DNA of 64,000 bases from Henckelia pumila. Its lineage: Eukaryota; Streptophyta; Magnoliopsida; Lamiales; Gesneriaceae. Position numbers and translations under genes: made by a program. This document shows, one piece after another, positions 1-11,528 of the stretch; the stretch's first letter is position 1; each line of letters opens with the position of its first letter. The stretch spans positions 106,517,228 through 106,581,227 of the forward strand of contig NC_133123.1 in assembly GCF_033568475.1 (NCBI RefSeq), given 5' to 3'. The notes below the pieces were generated by a model. The model searched no databases and had not been told where the DNA came from. It saw only the letters and a program-made list of their open reading frames with translations.

Positions 1-1094
1 TCATTAAATTTAACTCTTTAAATTTAACTATCTCAACGGGGATTAAAAATCCATTACTCTGTGTGACCCTCAATGGTTCAGGGATACAGCTAGCCGTGGG
101 CTCACAACTCCTTGTGACTCGGAACAACAATTTCCGACTTGCCCATCGAATCATGGTAAGAGCGCCTAGCAACATCGCCCCATGATTCCCTAGGTATCAC
201 TGATAGTGCCTGCAAGAACCAATAGATTTTGGTTAGCGTACAGTACGGTCCCTTCATCCATATATCCCGATCGAATCAACAACCATTGGTAAATTGAGAG
301 TCGTTCGAGATTCGATAACTATGCAATACATCTTGAAGATCAAATAGTGACATCGCATGTGCTACTAAGAAACCATTTCTTAAAACACATCTTGTACTCT
401 GACTAGAGATTCGTCACACTAATATCTCCTCAGATTGCATAGGATATCCACACTCGCAAGTATGTGGTGAATCCTTGACAACAAAGCATCGACTCCTATA
501 TGTGTCGTAACTATACCCAATCCCGACACCTGATGACCCCAATAGAGTCGGTAACGAGTCAAAGCACAGTACTAGCATATAGAGTCTCAATGATGTTTCA
601 AGTAGTAAGGACTAATGGTGTACAACCAAAACCGCGGACTTCATCCACTCAATAAGTGATAACCACTTGGAAAGTCCGGATAGGGTAGTTCGATCATTCA
701 TCGTATGAATATCCATTTGCATGCTTTGAACATCTCTATGTTCCATACCAATGAAACGTGGTACTCGATATCGCAAATGCTAGTCTCAATCTCGAGCGAT
801 CCTTATCCTTATTAACGGACGGCTCAATCGACTAGGAACTGTTTAGAATATACAGTAACTATAAGATGTGTTTCATGATAGTCATCCCCATGTACTACCA
901 CATCTTACATACACTATAGTATATTCAAGGTCTTTATCAAAACAACAATAGTATATCACAATATAACAATATGAAGAAAGATAAAGTCATTGCCATTAAT
1001 AAAAGTGTAAATTATATTAAACAAAAGATTGTTTATACAAAGAGTCATCAAAGCCCTTAGCCACAATTTGGCTCACCGGGCACCCACTCTTTCA
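1..1094 (-). repeat. copia 3' LTR, partial
   Basis: It repeats 7045-8139 nearly base for base with about twenty substitutions and one 1-bp indel. Its inner edge reads ...actctttca on the plus strand, which is the TGAAAGAGTG... LTR start on the element's own strand. The remaining ~750 bp of this LTR, including its TSD, lie to the left of the window. Confidence 0.93.
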
Positions 1095-1110
1095 ATCTCC
1101 CACTTGCCCT
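1095..1110 (-). promoter_or_regulatory. copia polypurine tract (PPT)
   Basis: On the minus strand AGGGCAAGTGGGAGAT lies directly before the 3' LTR start TGAAAGAG. This purine-rich stretch is the expected plus-strand DNA synthesis primer. It overlaps the last pol codons, the stop being at 1109-1111. Confidence 0.8.
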
Positions 1111-2032
1111 AAAGCCAACTAGTCATACTACGTAGACCCATTGCTTCGCGATGTTTCTCAAATAATGGTCCTGGCAAGGGCTTAGTAAGTGGATCAGCGA
1201 TATTGTCTGCAGAGGCCACTCTCTCGACAGTGATGTCTCCTCTTTCCACGATCTCCTGGATGATGTGGTATTTCATCAGTACGTGTTTGGATCTTTGATG
1301 AGACCTTGGTTCCTTTGCCTAAGCAACGGCACCCGTGTTGTCACAGTACACCGGGACTGGACCAACAACTTCCGGAATAACGCCCAACTCTTGGACGAAA
1401 TTTCTCATCCAAACGGCCTCTTTAGCAGCAGCTGATGCCGCAATGTATTCTGCCTCAGTGGTGGAATCCGCTGTTGTGTCCTGCTTGGAACTCTTCCAAG
1501 AGACATCACCGCCATTGAGCATGAACACAAATCCAGAGGTTGACTTCGAGTCATCCACGTCACTTTGGAAGCTAGAGTCGGTATAGCCTTCCAATTTCAG
1601 TTCTCTTCCTCCATATACCATGAACATATTCTTAGTCCTTCGTAAGTACTTAAGAATGTCCTTCACGGCTTTCCAATGCATTTGACAGAGATTAGCTTGA
1701 TATCTGCTCGTGACACTCAGAGCAAATGCTACATCTGGTCTGGTAGATATCATCCCATACATGATACTACCAATGGCTGACGCATATGGTACATGTGTCA
1801 TTTTCTCTATCTCTTCATCAGTCTTGGGACACATAGACTTGGATAGAGAAACTCCATGACACATAGGTAGATGTCCTCTCTTGGACCCATCCATTGAAAA
1901 CCTTTTCAATATGGTGTCGATGTAGGTTGCTTGAGTGAGTCCTATCATTCTCTTAGATCTATCTTTATAGATCTGTATCCCTAGAATATAAGATGCCTCA
2001 CCCAAATCCTTCATCGAGAATCTACCTGATAA
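1109..2032 (-). pseudogene. copia pol C-terminus: RT end and RNase H
   Basis: This is the same reading frame as the upstream gag-pol piece, separated from it by one TGA (2033-2035) where related proteins usually have tryptophan. It starts with the conserved SMKDLGEASYILG segment after the RT catalytic box. The linker has YASAIGSIMYGMISTRPDV. RNase H follows, with GYTDSSFQSD, SGFVFMLNGG, STTEAEYIA and YCDNTGA. A TAG at 1319-1321, probably from CAG, interrupts RNase H. The frame then stays open to 1109 with recognisable C-terminal motifs such as SADNIADPLTKPL. Two nonsense codons mean it cannot make an active enzyme. Confidence 0.9.
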
Positions 2033-4522
2033 TCATATCTTTGTTGACTGCAACATCCCTACGTCATTCCCAATGAGTAGGATGTCATCAACATAAAGTA
2101 CTAAGAATGTCACAGCATCCTTAACTACTTTCTTGTACACGCACGGTTCCTCTGGGTTCTTGATGAAACCAAAATCCTTTATTGTTTCATCAAATTTCTG
2201 GTTCCAACTTCTTGATGCTTGTTTGAGACCATATCGAATAGGAGGTCTAGAAGTCCTCTCGGATCTTCTAGGTATAGGCGTGTCCATTAATGGTTCCTGA
2301 GGTGTAGGATCATTATTTTGTATTTCGGGTTCTTCTCGAATTTCTTCGAGTTCCATCATCTCGCCTTTCTTATCCAATAAGAACTCCTTCTCCAAGAAGG
2401 TGGCATTCCTTGAAACAAACACCTTTGTTTCAGCAGGATGATAGAAATAATATCCGATTGAATTCTTCGGATACCCTACAAAATAACATAAGGTGGATCG
2501 ACTATTCAACTTATCTCCCACTGTCTGCTTCACGTAAGCAGGACATCCCCAAATCCTCACGTACGAATACTTAGGAGCTTTGCCATTCCATAACTCGTAT
2601 GGTGTTTTGTCCACTGCTTTGGTGTGGACGTTGTTCAACAACAACACCGCCGTTTCAAGCGCGTAGCCCCAAAACGAAGGTGGAAGCTCAGTGAAGCTCA
2701 TCATGGATCGAACCATGTCCAACAAAGTTCGATTACGACGCTCCGATACACCATTTAGCTGAGGTGTCATAGGAGGAGTCCACTGAGAGAGAATCTGATT
2801 CTCTTTCAGATAGTCCAAAAACTCGGTACTTAAGTATTCTCTACCTCGATCCGATCGAAGTGCTTTAATACTTTTACCTAGCTTGTTTTCTACTTCAGCC
2901 TTGAATTCTTTGAACTTTTCAAATGCTTCAGACTTATATTTCATTAAATATAAATACCCATACCTTGAATAATCATCAGTAAAGGTAATGAAGTAGGTGT
3001 GGCCAAATTGAGTACCAATTCTAAATGGACCACAAACATCTGAATAAATCAAATCCAACAGATTTTGACTACGCTCAGGTTTTCCCTTAAAAGGAGATTT
3101 AGTCATTTTTCCTTTCAGGAAGGACTCACAAGTAGGTAGAGAGTTAATATCAGACATATCAAACATGCCCTCTCCCACTAGCTTGTTCATCATCCTTGAG
3201 GAAATATGACCTAGCCTAGCATGCCAAAGGTTTGCCGGGTTTTGACTATCGATTTTTCTTTTGTTTGTTGTTACCGGTTTATCAACATAATTTATTGGAA
3301 CGTCTTTTAATTTTAAGTTATATAGATCGTTTTCAAGTTGTTCATTTCCAATCAAACATTCATTCTTGTAAATATTGCAAATCCCATTCACAAAATTGCA
3401 AGAAAAACCATCTCTATTAAGCATAGAAACAGAAATAATGTTTTTAATCAAATCTGGAACAAATAAAACATCTCTCAAAAGTAACTTAAAATCGTTCTGC
3501 AAAATTAAATAAACATCTCCCACAGCTTTAGCTTCAACTCTAGAACCATTTCCGAGCCTCAGCTGGGTCTCACCCATTCTAAGCTTGCGACTTCTTGTCA
3601 TCACCTGCAAATCATTGCAAATGTGAGATCCACATCCGGTATCCAATACCCAAGAAGTAGTATTAAGTGAAACATTTATTTCAATATAGAACATACCCTT
3701 CGCAGTTCGCAACTGCTCTAGATATTCCTTGCAGTTACGTTTCCAATGACCGAGTTTCTTGCAGTAATGGCAAACATCCTTGGACTTTTCCATGTTTGAA
3801 GCCTTTGTCTTGTACTTCTTCTCGGGTCCGGTTTTCTTGGGTGGGGCAGAACGTTTTTTACCCTTTGTACTTGGCCCCCTCTTAGCAGATGAAGAGGAGC
3901 CCACCAAGAGAACCGGTTTATCCTTCTTTAAAGTGGCTTCATATGTTACAAGCATATTGACCATCTCTTCAAGGGATGCCTCTATCTTGTTCATATTGAA
4001 ATTCACCACAAATCCGTCAAACAAAGAAGGAAGAGAGAGAAGTAATAAGTCCACGTTGAGTTCATGCTCCAACACCAAATCAAGCGTTACCAACTTCTGT
4101 ATGAGCCAAATCACTCGTACCCCATGATCACGAACCGAAGTCCCTTCACGCATGCAACACGTCATTAGCTCTTTTACAGTAGCGAACCTTTCAGCTCTCG
4201 ATTGAGCCCCAAAAAGTTCCTTGAGTTTTACGTGAATGTCAGCAGCATTCACGGTGTCCTCAAATCGCCTCTGGAGTTCATCAGACATCGAGGCTTGCAT
4301 ATAGCATTTGGCCTTGATATCATGGTCCCACCATGTATCAAGTTTGGCCAACTCTTCCGGACTTATGTCAGCTGGTGCTTCCTTCGGAGGAGATTTTTCT
4401 AACACGTAGAGCATCTTCTCCGAGGTCAAGACAATCTTCAACTTACGGAACCATTCCGTATAATTTGCGCCAGTCAGTTTATTTTGTTCGAGAATAGAGA
4501 ATAGTGGATTGCGCGAATTCAT
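2033..4522 (-). pseudogene. copia gag-protease-integrase with deleted RT
   Basis: I start at the second Met (4522, MNSRNPLF), because copia gag normally begins just before the LTGxNYxxW segment; an in-frame Met also exists at 4552. Numbering from 4552: gag about 11-250, CCHC zinc knuckle C261/C264/H269/C274, protease D304 in DTGCGS, pre-integrase HARLGH 444-449, integrase D505, D568 and E604 with 35 residues between the last two, and RT box YVDD 820-823. The last cysteine of the integrase zinc motif is Phe (CESF). The linker residues PIRYG (771-775) run directly into LKQAS of mid-RT, so roughly the first half of RT, including its first catalytic Asp, is missing without loss of frame. The frame ends at TGA 2033-2035. 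Confidence 0.92.
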
Positions 4523-6280
4523 CTTTATGAAATACTGAAAAGAAACAAACAATTATCAGTGATTGTTTAATTAATTTACTAAGACATAAAATAGGCGAAA
4601 TTTATTTTATGAATCTCACTCCCACTATTTTAACGATTTCAGTACCCTCTAGTGAAAACGGGAAACTGTTTTCCTTAGTGGGAACATGGAGTCCAATTGA
4701 CAAACTATGGTCCCGAATAATATCAGCCAACCATAATTTTCAAAAGGTAGAGCCCAATTGCTTCCAAAGAAACCTCCACGTTTTTACCTCATGTCCAATA
4801 AAGGCCCAATAATATGACGCCGTTTATTGTGACATGTCAAGATGATCCATCAATATTAAGTTGTGATGGACGGTCGCCATGTGGATCCCCCAATAATATG
4901 AGCCGATCCCATGGGAGTTCCACCCAACTTACAACATGTGTCGATCCAATGTATAGCTTTCCGACAAACGGGCCCCCCCAATAATATGAGCCGGACCGTA
5001 TCCGCGGGTAGCATCTCATACATTGATCGTTGATGGAAGGTAGAAACATTTAAACAATATTTAAATTTCCTTTATTTATTTTGATATCAATTTTAAATCA
5101 TATTTAAAATGAGGGATTTTAAATTTGAAAATTTGTCTCATCATTTTAAAATTTGTATGCTTGCGGGATTCATATACAATTTAGTCTAAAACATGCATAC
5201 AACGATAATATCATATATTATATAGGATGATCGATTCCATTTCTATTCGACCCGTGGTTGCCAATCACGAGTCTAAGTCCAATCCTAGGTAATATGCAGG
5301 TATGCAATGCAATCCTATTACATTGAGCTTCCAATTTACATTTCTTCAGTCTTTATTTTCTGCTGGGCCCACCTCCGTCTTCAAATCTTCATCTCCCACT
5401 AAATCTCCTTTATTTACAATAAATAACTATGACAAGTAGGGGATACATTTTAAGGGGTGGGAACGGGCCATAAACCAGACCCACTTTTATTACATATGAC
5501 AATTCATATTGGGCCATAAACCAGGCCCATTAATAAATCCAACAACAATAAAAACAAATGTAAATTCCTAACATACACCTACAAAATTGGTCATGGCAAT
5601 CGATCATCCTTATCCAATAATATTTAATTCAAAATTAATTTATTGGATAACATGCAATGCCAATTTAAATTAAAAGGATAAAATCATATTCCATATATAA
5701 AATCTTATTTTACATACAAAATCATATTTTATCTTTTTATCAAATAAAATCATATTTTACATATAAAATCCAATTTTATACATAAAATCATATTTTACTC
5801 AATATTTCCATAAGATCATATCTTATCATCAATCGTACCAAAAAAAATTAATTTCATAAAATCTGATTTAACGGATAAAATCTATAAATTTTTCAAAAAT
5901 TAAAATTTATCCAAAAATCAATTTTAAAATTTTCGGACTCGAACAATTCGATCCGACGCCTCGTGCACCAATCAAAAACAATTTTCGATCGGACCAAAAA
6001 TAGAATTTTAACATATTAAAATTTTAATTTAAAATAAAAAATTAATTTTTTTCCCGGGCCGCCCGGGACGCTCCCGGGCAGCCCGTCGCTGCCCCTTGGG
6101 CAGCGCCATGCGCTACCTTGCACAGCGCCCAGCGCTGCCCCCCCGGGCAGCGATCCAATCGCTGCCCGTGTTTTGCCCGAAAAAAAATTTTTATTTTTAA
6201 AAAATTTATTTTGTTTCAAAAACCGAGGCTTAAAAATTTTTGTACAATCGATTAATTTAATCGCTTGATCTGAGCAACCT
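4523..6280 (-). other. copia 5' leader, non-coding
   Basis: This is about 1.75 kb between the PBS and gag with no credible coding region. It holds two near-copies of a segment ending cccaataatatgagccg (about 4889-4905 and 4977-4993, with a variant near 4805), an AT-rich tract with repeated taaaatcatattttacat-like units (about 5690-5830), and a GC-rich hairpin cluster next to the PBS (6050-6178). A long leader is common in plant copia elements. Confidence 0.7.
6050..6178 (-). repeat. GC-rich hairpin cluster in copia leader
   Basis: This ~130-bp GC-rich island lies in otherwise AT-rich DNA and is built from repeated GGGCAGCG / CGCTGCCC words in both orientations. The clearest hairpin has perfect 10-bp arms 6145-6154 and 6158-6167 (gggcagcgat / atcgctgccc) and a 3-nt loop. 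It sits 100-250 nt downstream of the PBS in the RNA, where dimerisation or packaging structures occur in retroelements. That role is inference. Confidence 0.75.
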
Positions 6281-6293
6281 GGCTCTGATACCA
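6281..6293 (-). promoter_or_regulatory. copia primer-binding site (tRNA-iMet type)
   Basis: The minus strand reads TGGTATCAGAGCC one base after the 5' LTR end. This matches the complement of the 3' end of plant initiator tRNA-Met, the common primer for plant LTR elements. Confidence 0.88.
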
Positions 6294-6294
6294 C

Positions 6295-8139
6295 TGTTGG
6301 AAAATGGTGATCAGATCAATCAGGATTGATACCCGGTGCAGCGGAAGTTTAAAAATTTTATATGGAACGATTCCATAATGGGTATCAAAACTTTACGATT
6401 AAATTGTGTGTGTAAAAATTAAATAACAATTATAAATTTTTACCTCCAATCTCGAATCGAGATTATGGACACCAACAGATTACTCTGCTCTTGTTGTATA
6501 TCCCAGGAATTGATGGACGAACAATTCTTCAATCAGGTCCACGAACAGAGATTTAATCCCTCTGATAGATTGCACTAGAAAATCTATCAGAAGTTTCTAC
6601 GAAGAGAATTAACGAATTTGATCCGTTAAACCAGACTGCAAATTCAAAATTCACAGGCTGGATTTTCCCGAGCAGAGAGGGAGGGGGCGGCCACTTAGAG
6701 AAAACACAGCTAGGGTTTTCGAAAATATTTTGTGACCTCTGTTGTGTAATTTCTGTACTGCAATAACTTATTTATAATGTGGGCTGCTAACAGCTTAGGG
6801 CTCATTAGTCATAAGTTCAAGCCTGACAAGCAAAGCCCGCATGTTCAGAAATTAATATAAAATTCATCGTGACTCAGATTGATAAACCAATTTCACCAAT
6901 GTTCACAGAAACCATTTCTGCATCTTTTAGAGTCAAGATAAATTTTCTGAATCGGAATTCAGTGGTTTCCAAAAATGCCCATCCCTATGTCATTTTTGGA
7001 AATCTTACTTCTCTACTCTTAAATAAGAAGTCCCACTTCTTTGTTCATTAAATTTAACTCTTTAAATTTAACTATCTCAACGGGGATTAAAAATTCATTA
7101 CTCTGTGTGACCCTCAATGGTTCAGGGATACAGCTAGCCGTGGGCTCACAACTCCTTGTGACTCGGAACAACAATTTCCGACTTGCCCATCGAATCATGG
7201 TAAGAGCGCCTAGCAACATCGCCCCATGATTCCCTAGGTATCACTGATAGTGCCTGCAAGAACCAATAGATTTTGGTTAGCGTACAGTACGGTCCCTTCA
7301 TCCATATATCCCGATCGAATCAACAACCATTGGTAAATCGAGAGTCGTTCGAGATTCGATAACTATGCAATACATCTTGAAGATCAAATAGTGACATCGC
7401 ATGTGCTACTAAGAAACCATTTCTTAAAACACATCATGTACTCTGGCCTGAGATTCGTCACACTAATATCTGCTCAGATTGCATAGGATATCCACACTCG
7501 CAAGTATGTGGTGAATCCTTGAAAACAAAGCATCGACTGCTATATGTGTCGTAACTGTACCCAATCCCAACACCTGATGACCCCAATAGAGTCTGTAAAC
7601 GAGTCAAAGCACAGCACTAGCATATAGAGTCTCAATGATGTTTCTAGTAGTAAGGACTAATGGTGTACAACCAAAACCGCGGACTTCATCCACTCGATAA
7701 GTGATAACCACTTGGAAAGTCCGGATAGGGTAGTTCGATCATTCATCGTATGAATATCCATTTGCATGCTTTGAACATCTCTATGTTCCATACCAATGAA
7801 ACGTGGTACTCGGCATCGCAAATGCTAGTCTCAATCTCGAGCGATCCTTATCCTTATTAACGGACGGCTCAATCGACTAGGAACTGTTTAGAATATACAG
7901 TGACTATAAGATGTGTTTCATGATAGTCATCCCCATGTACTACCACATCTTACATACACTATAGTATATTCAAGGTCTTTATCAAAACAACAATAGTATA
8001 TCACAATATAACAATATGAAGAAAGTTAAAGTCATTTCCATTAATAAAAGTGTAAATTATATTAAAAAAAAGATTGTTTATACAAAGAGTCATCAAAGCC
8101 CTTAGCCACAAGTTGGCTCACCGGGCACCCACTCTTTCA
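6295..8139 (-). repeat. copia 5' LTR (1845 bp)
   Basis: On the element strand it begins TGAAAGAGTGGG at 8139 and ends ...TTCCAACA at 6295, giving the canonical TG...CA. The PBS follows immediately. The right part (7045-8139) duplicates window positions 1-1094. The flank beyond 8139 is aacta, a candidate target-site duplication whose partner lies outside the window. Confidence 0.92.
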
Positions 8140-9787
8140 AACTATGCATATGGAAATAACATGAATCGAGGAGCTCGCATAATCGATACAACATAAACAA
8201 CGAAGTTTGAGATCTAAACATATTCTAACATAAACTAGGTAGACATGCCGACACGACTTCTAAACCGAGTCTCACTTCTACATCTTTCCCTCGAAGCTAA
8301 CCATGCCTCTTCTGACTTGGTCCTGCCCCACCTGTTGCCAAGTACACATACAAAACAAAGAAACAGCCGGATAACCGGTGAGAATGATAATCCCAGTAAA
8401 AGCAACATATCAAATAATAAATAAACAACATGCTATCAAGACAACATATTCAAGTCAAGGTTAATGATATGCATGTCTTTAAAAACCAGGATATCGATTC
8501 CGATAAACAAGGGATTGCTGCAGTGCTTTTGGGATCCCGAGGATGAGATCACGTAATGACTCACCGACTCTCCCAATCGAGGTGGTGCCACGTATCCCAC
8601 TGCTCCAGACTTTGAGCAACTATAATGAGTATGCTAGCACCAGGCGAAACGACTACGACCCAGGCCACTCAATCATAGTTCCCAAACGTCTAAACAAAAA
8701 GGGTGGTTCTGCCCGCTGAAAGCAAGATTGGCTCAAGATGAATGCATAACAGAAACATAAACATAAGTCACATAACAAAAGTCCAAGAAATCAACAAGAC
8801 ACAAGTTCTTCATGCTAGAACAAGTGTACAAACAAGTATGTGATTTAAAAAGGGAAACTCAAGAACTAAGCTGTCTCGAGTATGCTATCCCACTACGATG
8901 ACTGCTTTTACCTTTCAAGGCAGTAGTTCCAACTTCTGGAAAGCTACAACAAAAGATTGCATCAACAACTATACAACCTAAACAACAATCAACGGTTCAT
9001 GGAAATGTCTTTACCGTTCTTCATCCAACTCTCGACAATCAAATGCTGCTAACACAGGGCTCGACAACTCCAACGAATCTGTACAAATACAAGAGATGAT
9101 TGATCAATAGCCACGATCAACTTACAAGCCAAGTTCATAACTCAAAACGGTTCGAAACTCCAAAACTCAAACCGACGGCATAACGGCTATAACTGAACAA
9201 ACCGGAAACGCAGACAGCAGTTCAATACCAATATCAACTCAATTCAATGCTAATACAACAACAACAAGACAAACCCAACAAATCTCAAAATCATGATTTT
9301 CGAAAATAGCTTCCAAAAATCATAACAATTTTGAACGTCGCTTTAATTCAAAACCGACAGATAATAAACGATCCGAACTCCGCCAAGAACAACATACTAG
9401 AATCTAAATCGATTCTAACAACCTCCAAAAAACAAAACATATCCGATCGGAGAAATACTTATGGTATAACGGAGCTCTCACTGCAGTATCACTAATCTGC
9501 CTTCAGAAATAAATTCCAACGGTCGGATCGAGCTCGGAAGGAAATCTGAAAGCTCAAAACTCCAAAAGGGGCGTTTCAATGGAGGCTCATGGTTGGAGAG
9601 GAATATGAAGGCTTCTCCAATTAAAATCTATGTGTAGATAATATATAAAAATCAATATTTGCATTTTAGTCCCTAAAATTTCCAAAATTTGAAAAAAGGA
9701 CCCTGATCAAAATCAAACCGGCTCGAGAACTCTGTAATCTCTGATTAACTCAAATAAACTCATTTAAGATAAAAACGGGGCGTTACA
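8140..9787 (-). repeat. gypsy 1 3' LTR, 5' portion only
   Basis: It is homologous to 15169-16814 with scattered substitutions and ends at ...gcgttaca (TGTAACGCCCCG on the element strand). The remaining ~420 bp of this LTR, including the segment equivalent to the palindrome array at 14860-15038, were separated by the copia insertion and lie left of the window. No gene is seen here. Confidence 0.92.
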
Positions 9788-9801
9788 ATTCTCCCCCACT
9801 A
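9788..9801 (-). promoter_or_regulatory. gypsy 1 polypurine tract
   Basis: TAGTGGGGGAGAAT on the minus strand abuts the 3' LTR start TGTAACG. The ~85 bp between it and the pol stop contain nothing else that I recognise. Confidence 0.85.
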
Positions 9802-9884
9802 AGAAAAGATTTCGTCCTCGAAATCAACGAGAACCACAACTCATAAGATAGAATAAGAACTAAAGACAGTGAGAAGAACTCACG

Positions 9885-11528
9885 TCATCCGAATAACTCT
9901 GGAAAACGCTGTCTCATGTCAGACTCTGTCTCCCAAGTCGCTTCCTCGACTCCGTGACGGCTCCACTGCACTTTCACTAATGGAATCAACTTGGTCCTGA
10001 GTTGCCTCTCCTTCCGATCAAGGATCTGAATCGGTCGCTCAAAGTAGCTCAGAGTCTCGTCTAACTCGGCTTCGTCGGGCTGAAGGATATGAGAAGGATT
10101 TGGATGATACTTTCGCATCATAAAGACGTGAAAAACTTCATGAATACCAGATAAAGACGGAGGAAGTGCAAGTCTGTAGGCAAGATCGTCTATCTTCTCG
10201 AGAATCTCGTACGGCCCGATGAATCTCGGAGATAACTTCCCTCTCTTACCGAATCTAACAGTGCCTCTGAACGGAGAAATCTTAAGGAAAACGCGGTCTC
10301 CCTGCTCGAAACTCAGAGGTCTACGTCTGAAGTTCGCATACTTCGCCTGTCTATCTTGAGCTGATTTCATTCTGGTCTGAATGATCTTAACCTGCTCTGC
10401 CATACCTCGAAGCATTTCCGGCCCCAAATCTGGTGACTCGGACAAATCATCCCAAAACAGCGGAGATTGGCACTTCTTGCCGTACAAAGCCTCAAAAGGC
10501 GCCATACCGATACTTGCTTGGAAGCTGTTGTTGTAAGAAAACTCGATAAAAGGCAAAGAATCCTGCCAACTAGTGCCAAAGTCTAGCACCACCGATCGCA
10601 GCATATCCTCTAACGTTTGGATAGTCCGCTCTGACTGTCCATCTGTCTGAGGATGATAAGTTGTACTCAGATGCAATCGAGTACCAAGTGCCTCCTGAAG
10701 ACTATGCCAGAAGTGCGAAGTGAATCTATGATCTATGTCTGAAATGATCGACTTCGGCACACCATGCAATCTCAAAACATTGCTAACATACAACTCAGTC
10801 ATCTGATCATGACGATACGTCATCCTGTACGGAATAAAACAAGCAGACTTCGTCAATCGCTCGATCACTACCCAAATAGCATCGCATCCTCGAACGGATC
10901 GTGGTAGCTTCGTGACAAAATCCATAGAAATGTGATCCCATTTCCATTCAGAAACAGATAGGCTGTGCAAAAGACCTCCTGGTCGCTTCCGCTCTACTTT
11001 TACTTGCTGGCAGTTCAAACACCGAGATACAAACTTCACTACGTCGCTCTTCATTATCTTCCACCAGAACTGACTCTTTAGATCGTTGTACATCTTACGA
11101 CCTCCAGGATGGATACTGAACCGACTGCAATGAGCCTCTTGGAGAATACGCTGTCTCAACTCCGCAATATCTGGCACAACAAGACGGTTATTCACAAACA
11201 AGACGTCATCTCTAACCTGGAATTCAGACTGATGCCCAGATCTGACTTTCTCTACTGAAACCTGAATGCTCGGCTCAAACTTCTGTGCTTCTCTGATTGC
11301 AACAAACAACTCCGGTTTGCCTTGAATAGCAAACACTCTAATAGTCTCCCTATTTGTTTCAAACTCTAAACCAGAAGTGCAACAATCATCGATCAACTGA
11401 GAAACACCAATAGTAGAAAGAGATAAAGAACAAAGCTTTCGGCTCAAGGCTTCTGCAACTGCATTCGACTTCCCGGGATAATACTTGATTTCGCAGTCAA
11501 AATCTTTCAACAGATCTAACCATCTTCT
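9885..11528 (-). pseudogene. gypsy 1 integrase with chromodomain-like tail
   Basis: The frame is open from just after a TAA (11529-11531) to the natural stop at 9885. Numbering from Met at 11510: residues 1-25 are the end of the RNase H-integrase linker, zinc-binding H127/H134/C164/C167, catalytic D197, D258 and E294 (35 residues between the last two), a conserved SLSGIHEVFHV segment about 452-462, and a VPLVKV..W..ATWE-type end (about 508-527) like the degenerate chromodomain of plant chromoviruses. SDIDHRF replaces the usual SDRDPRF, but the catalytic triad itself is intact. This is the best preserved enzyme in the window. It is cut off from the rest of pol by upstream nonsense codons. Confidence 0.92.

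Larger units (their letters stand above)
1..8139 (-). mobile_element. Ty1/copia LTR retrotransposon, 3' end beyond window
   Basis: Read on the minus strand the order is 5' LTR (6295-8139), primer-binding site, long leader, gag-protease-integrase-RT-RNase H, polypurine tract and 3' LTR (1-1094, cut by the window edge). Integrase preceding RT is the Ty1/copia order. The element sits inside the 3' LTR of gypsy element 1: sequence beginning at 8140 continues that LTR, and its intact counterpart lies near 15165. The two LTR copies differ at roughly two percent of aligned positions by eye. The internal region is defective, with an RT deletion and two nonsense codons. Confidence 0.93.

Noticed and set aside
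6281..6293. tRNA gene at TGGTATCAGAGC sites
   Set aside because: Only the 3'-complement of tRNA-Met is present next to LTR ends. There is no cloverleaf, so these are primer-binding sites.
6016..6294. 92-codon frame in the copia leader
   Set aside because: It spans the GC-rich hairpin cluster and the PBS. Its Gly/Pro/Arg-rich protein reflects composition.
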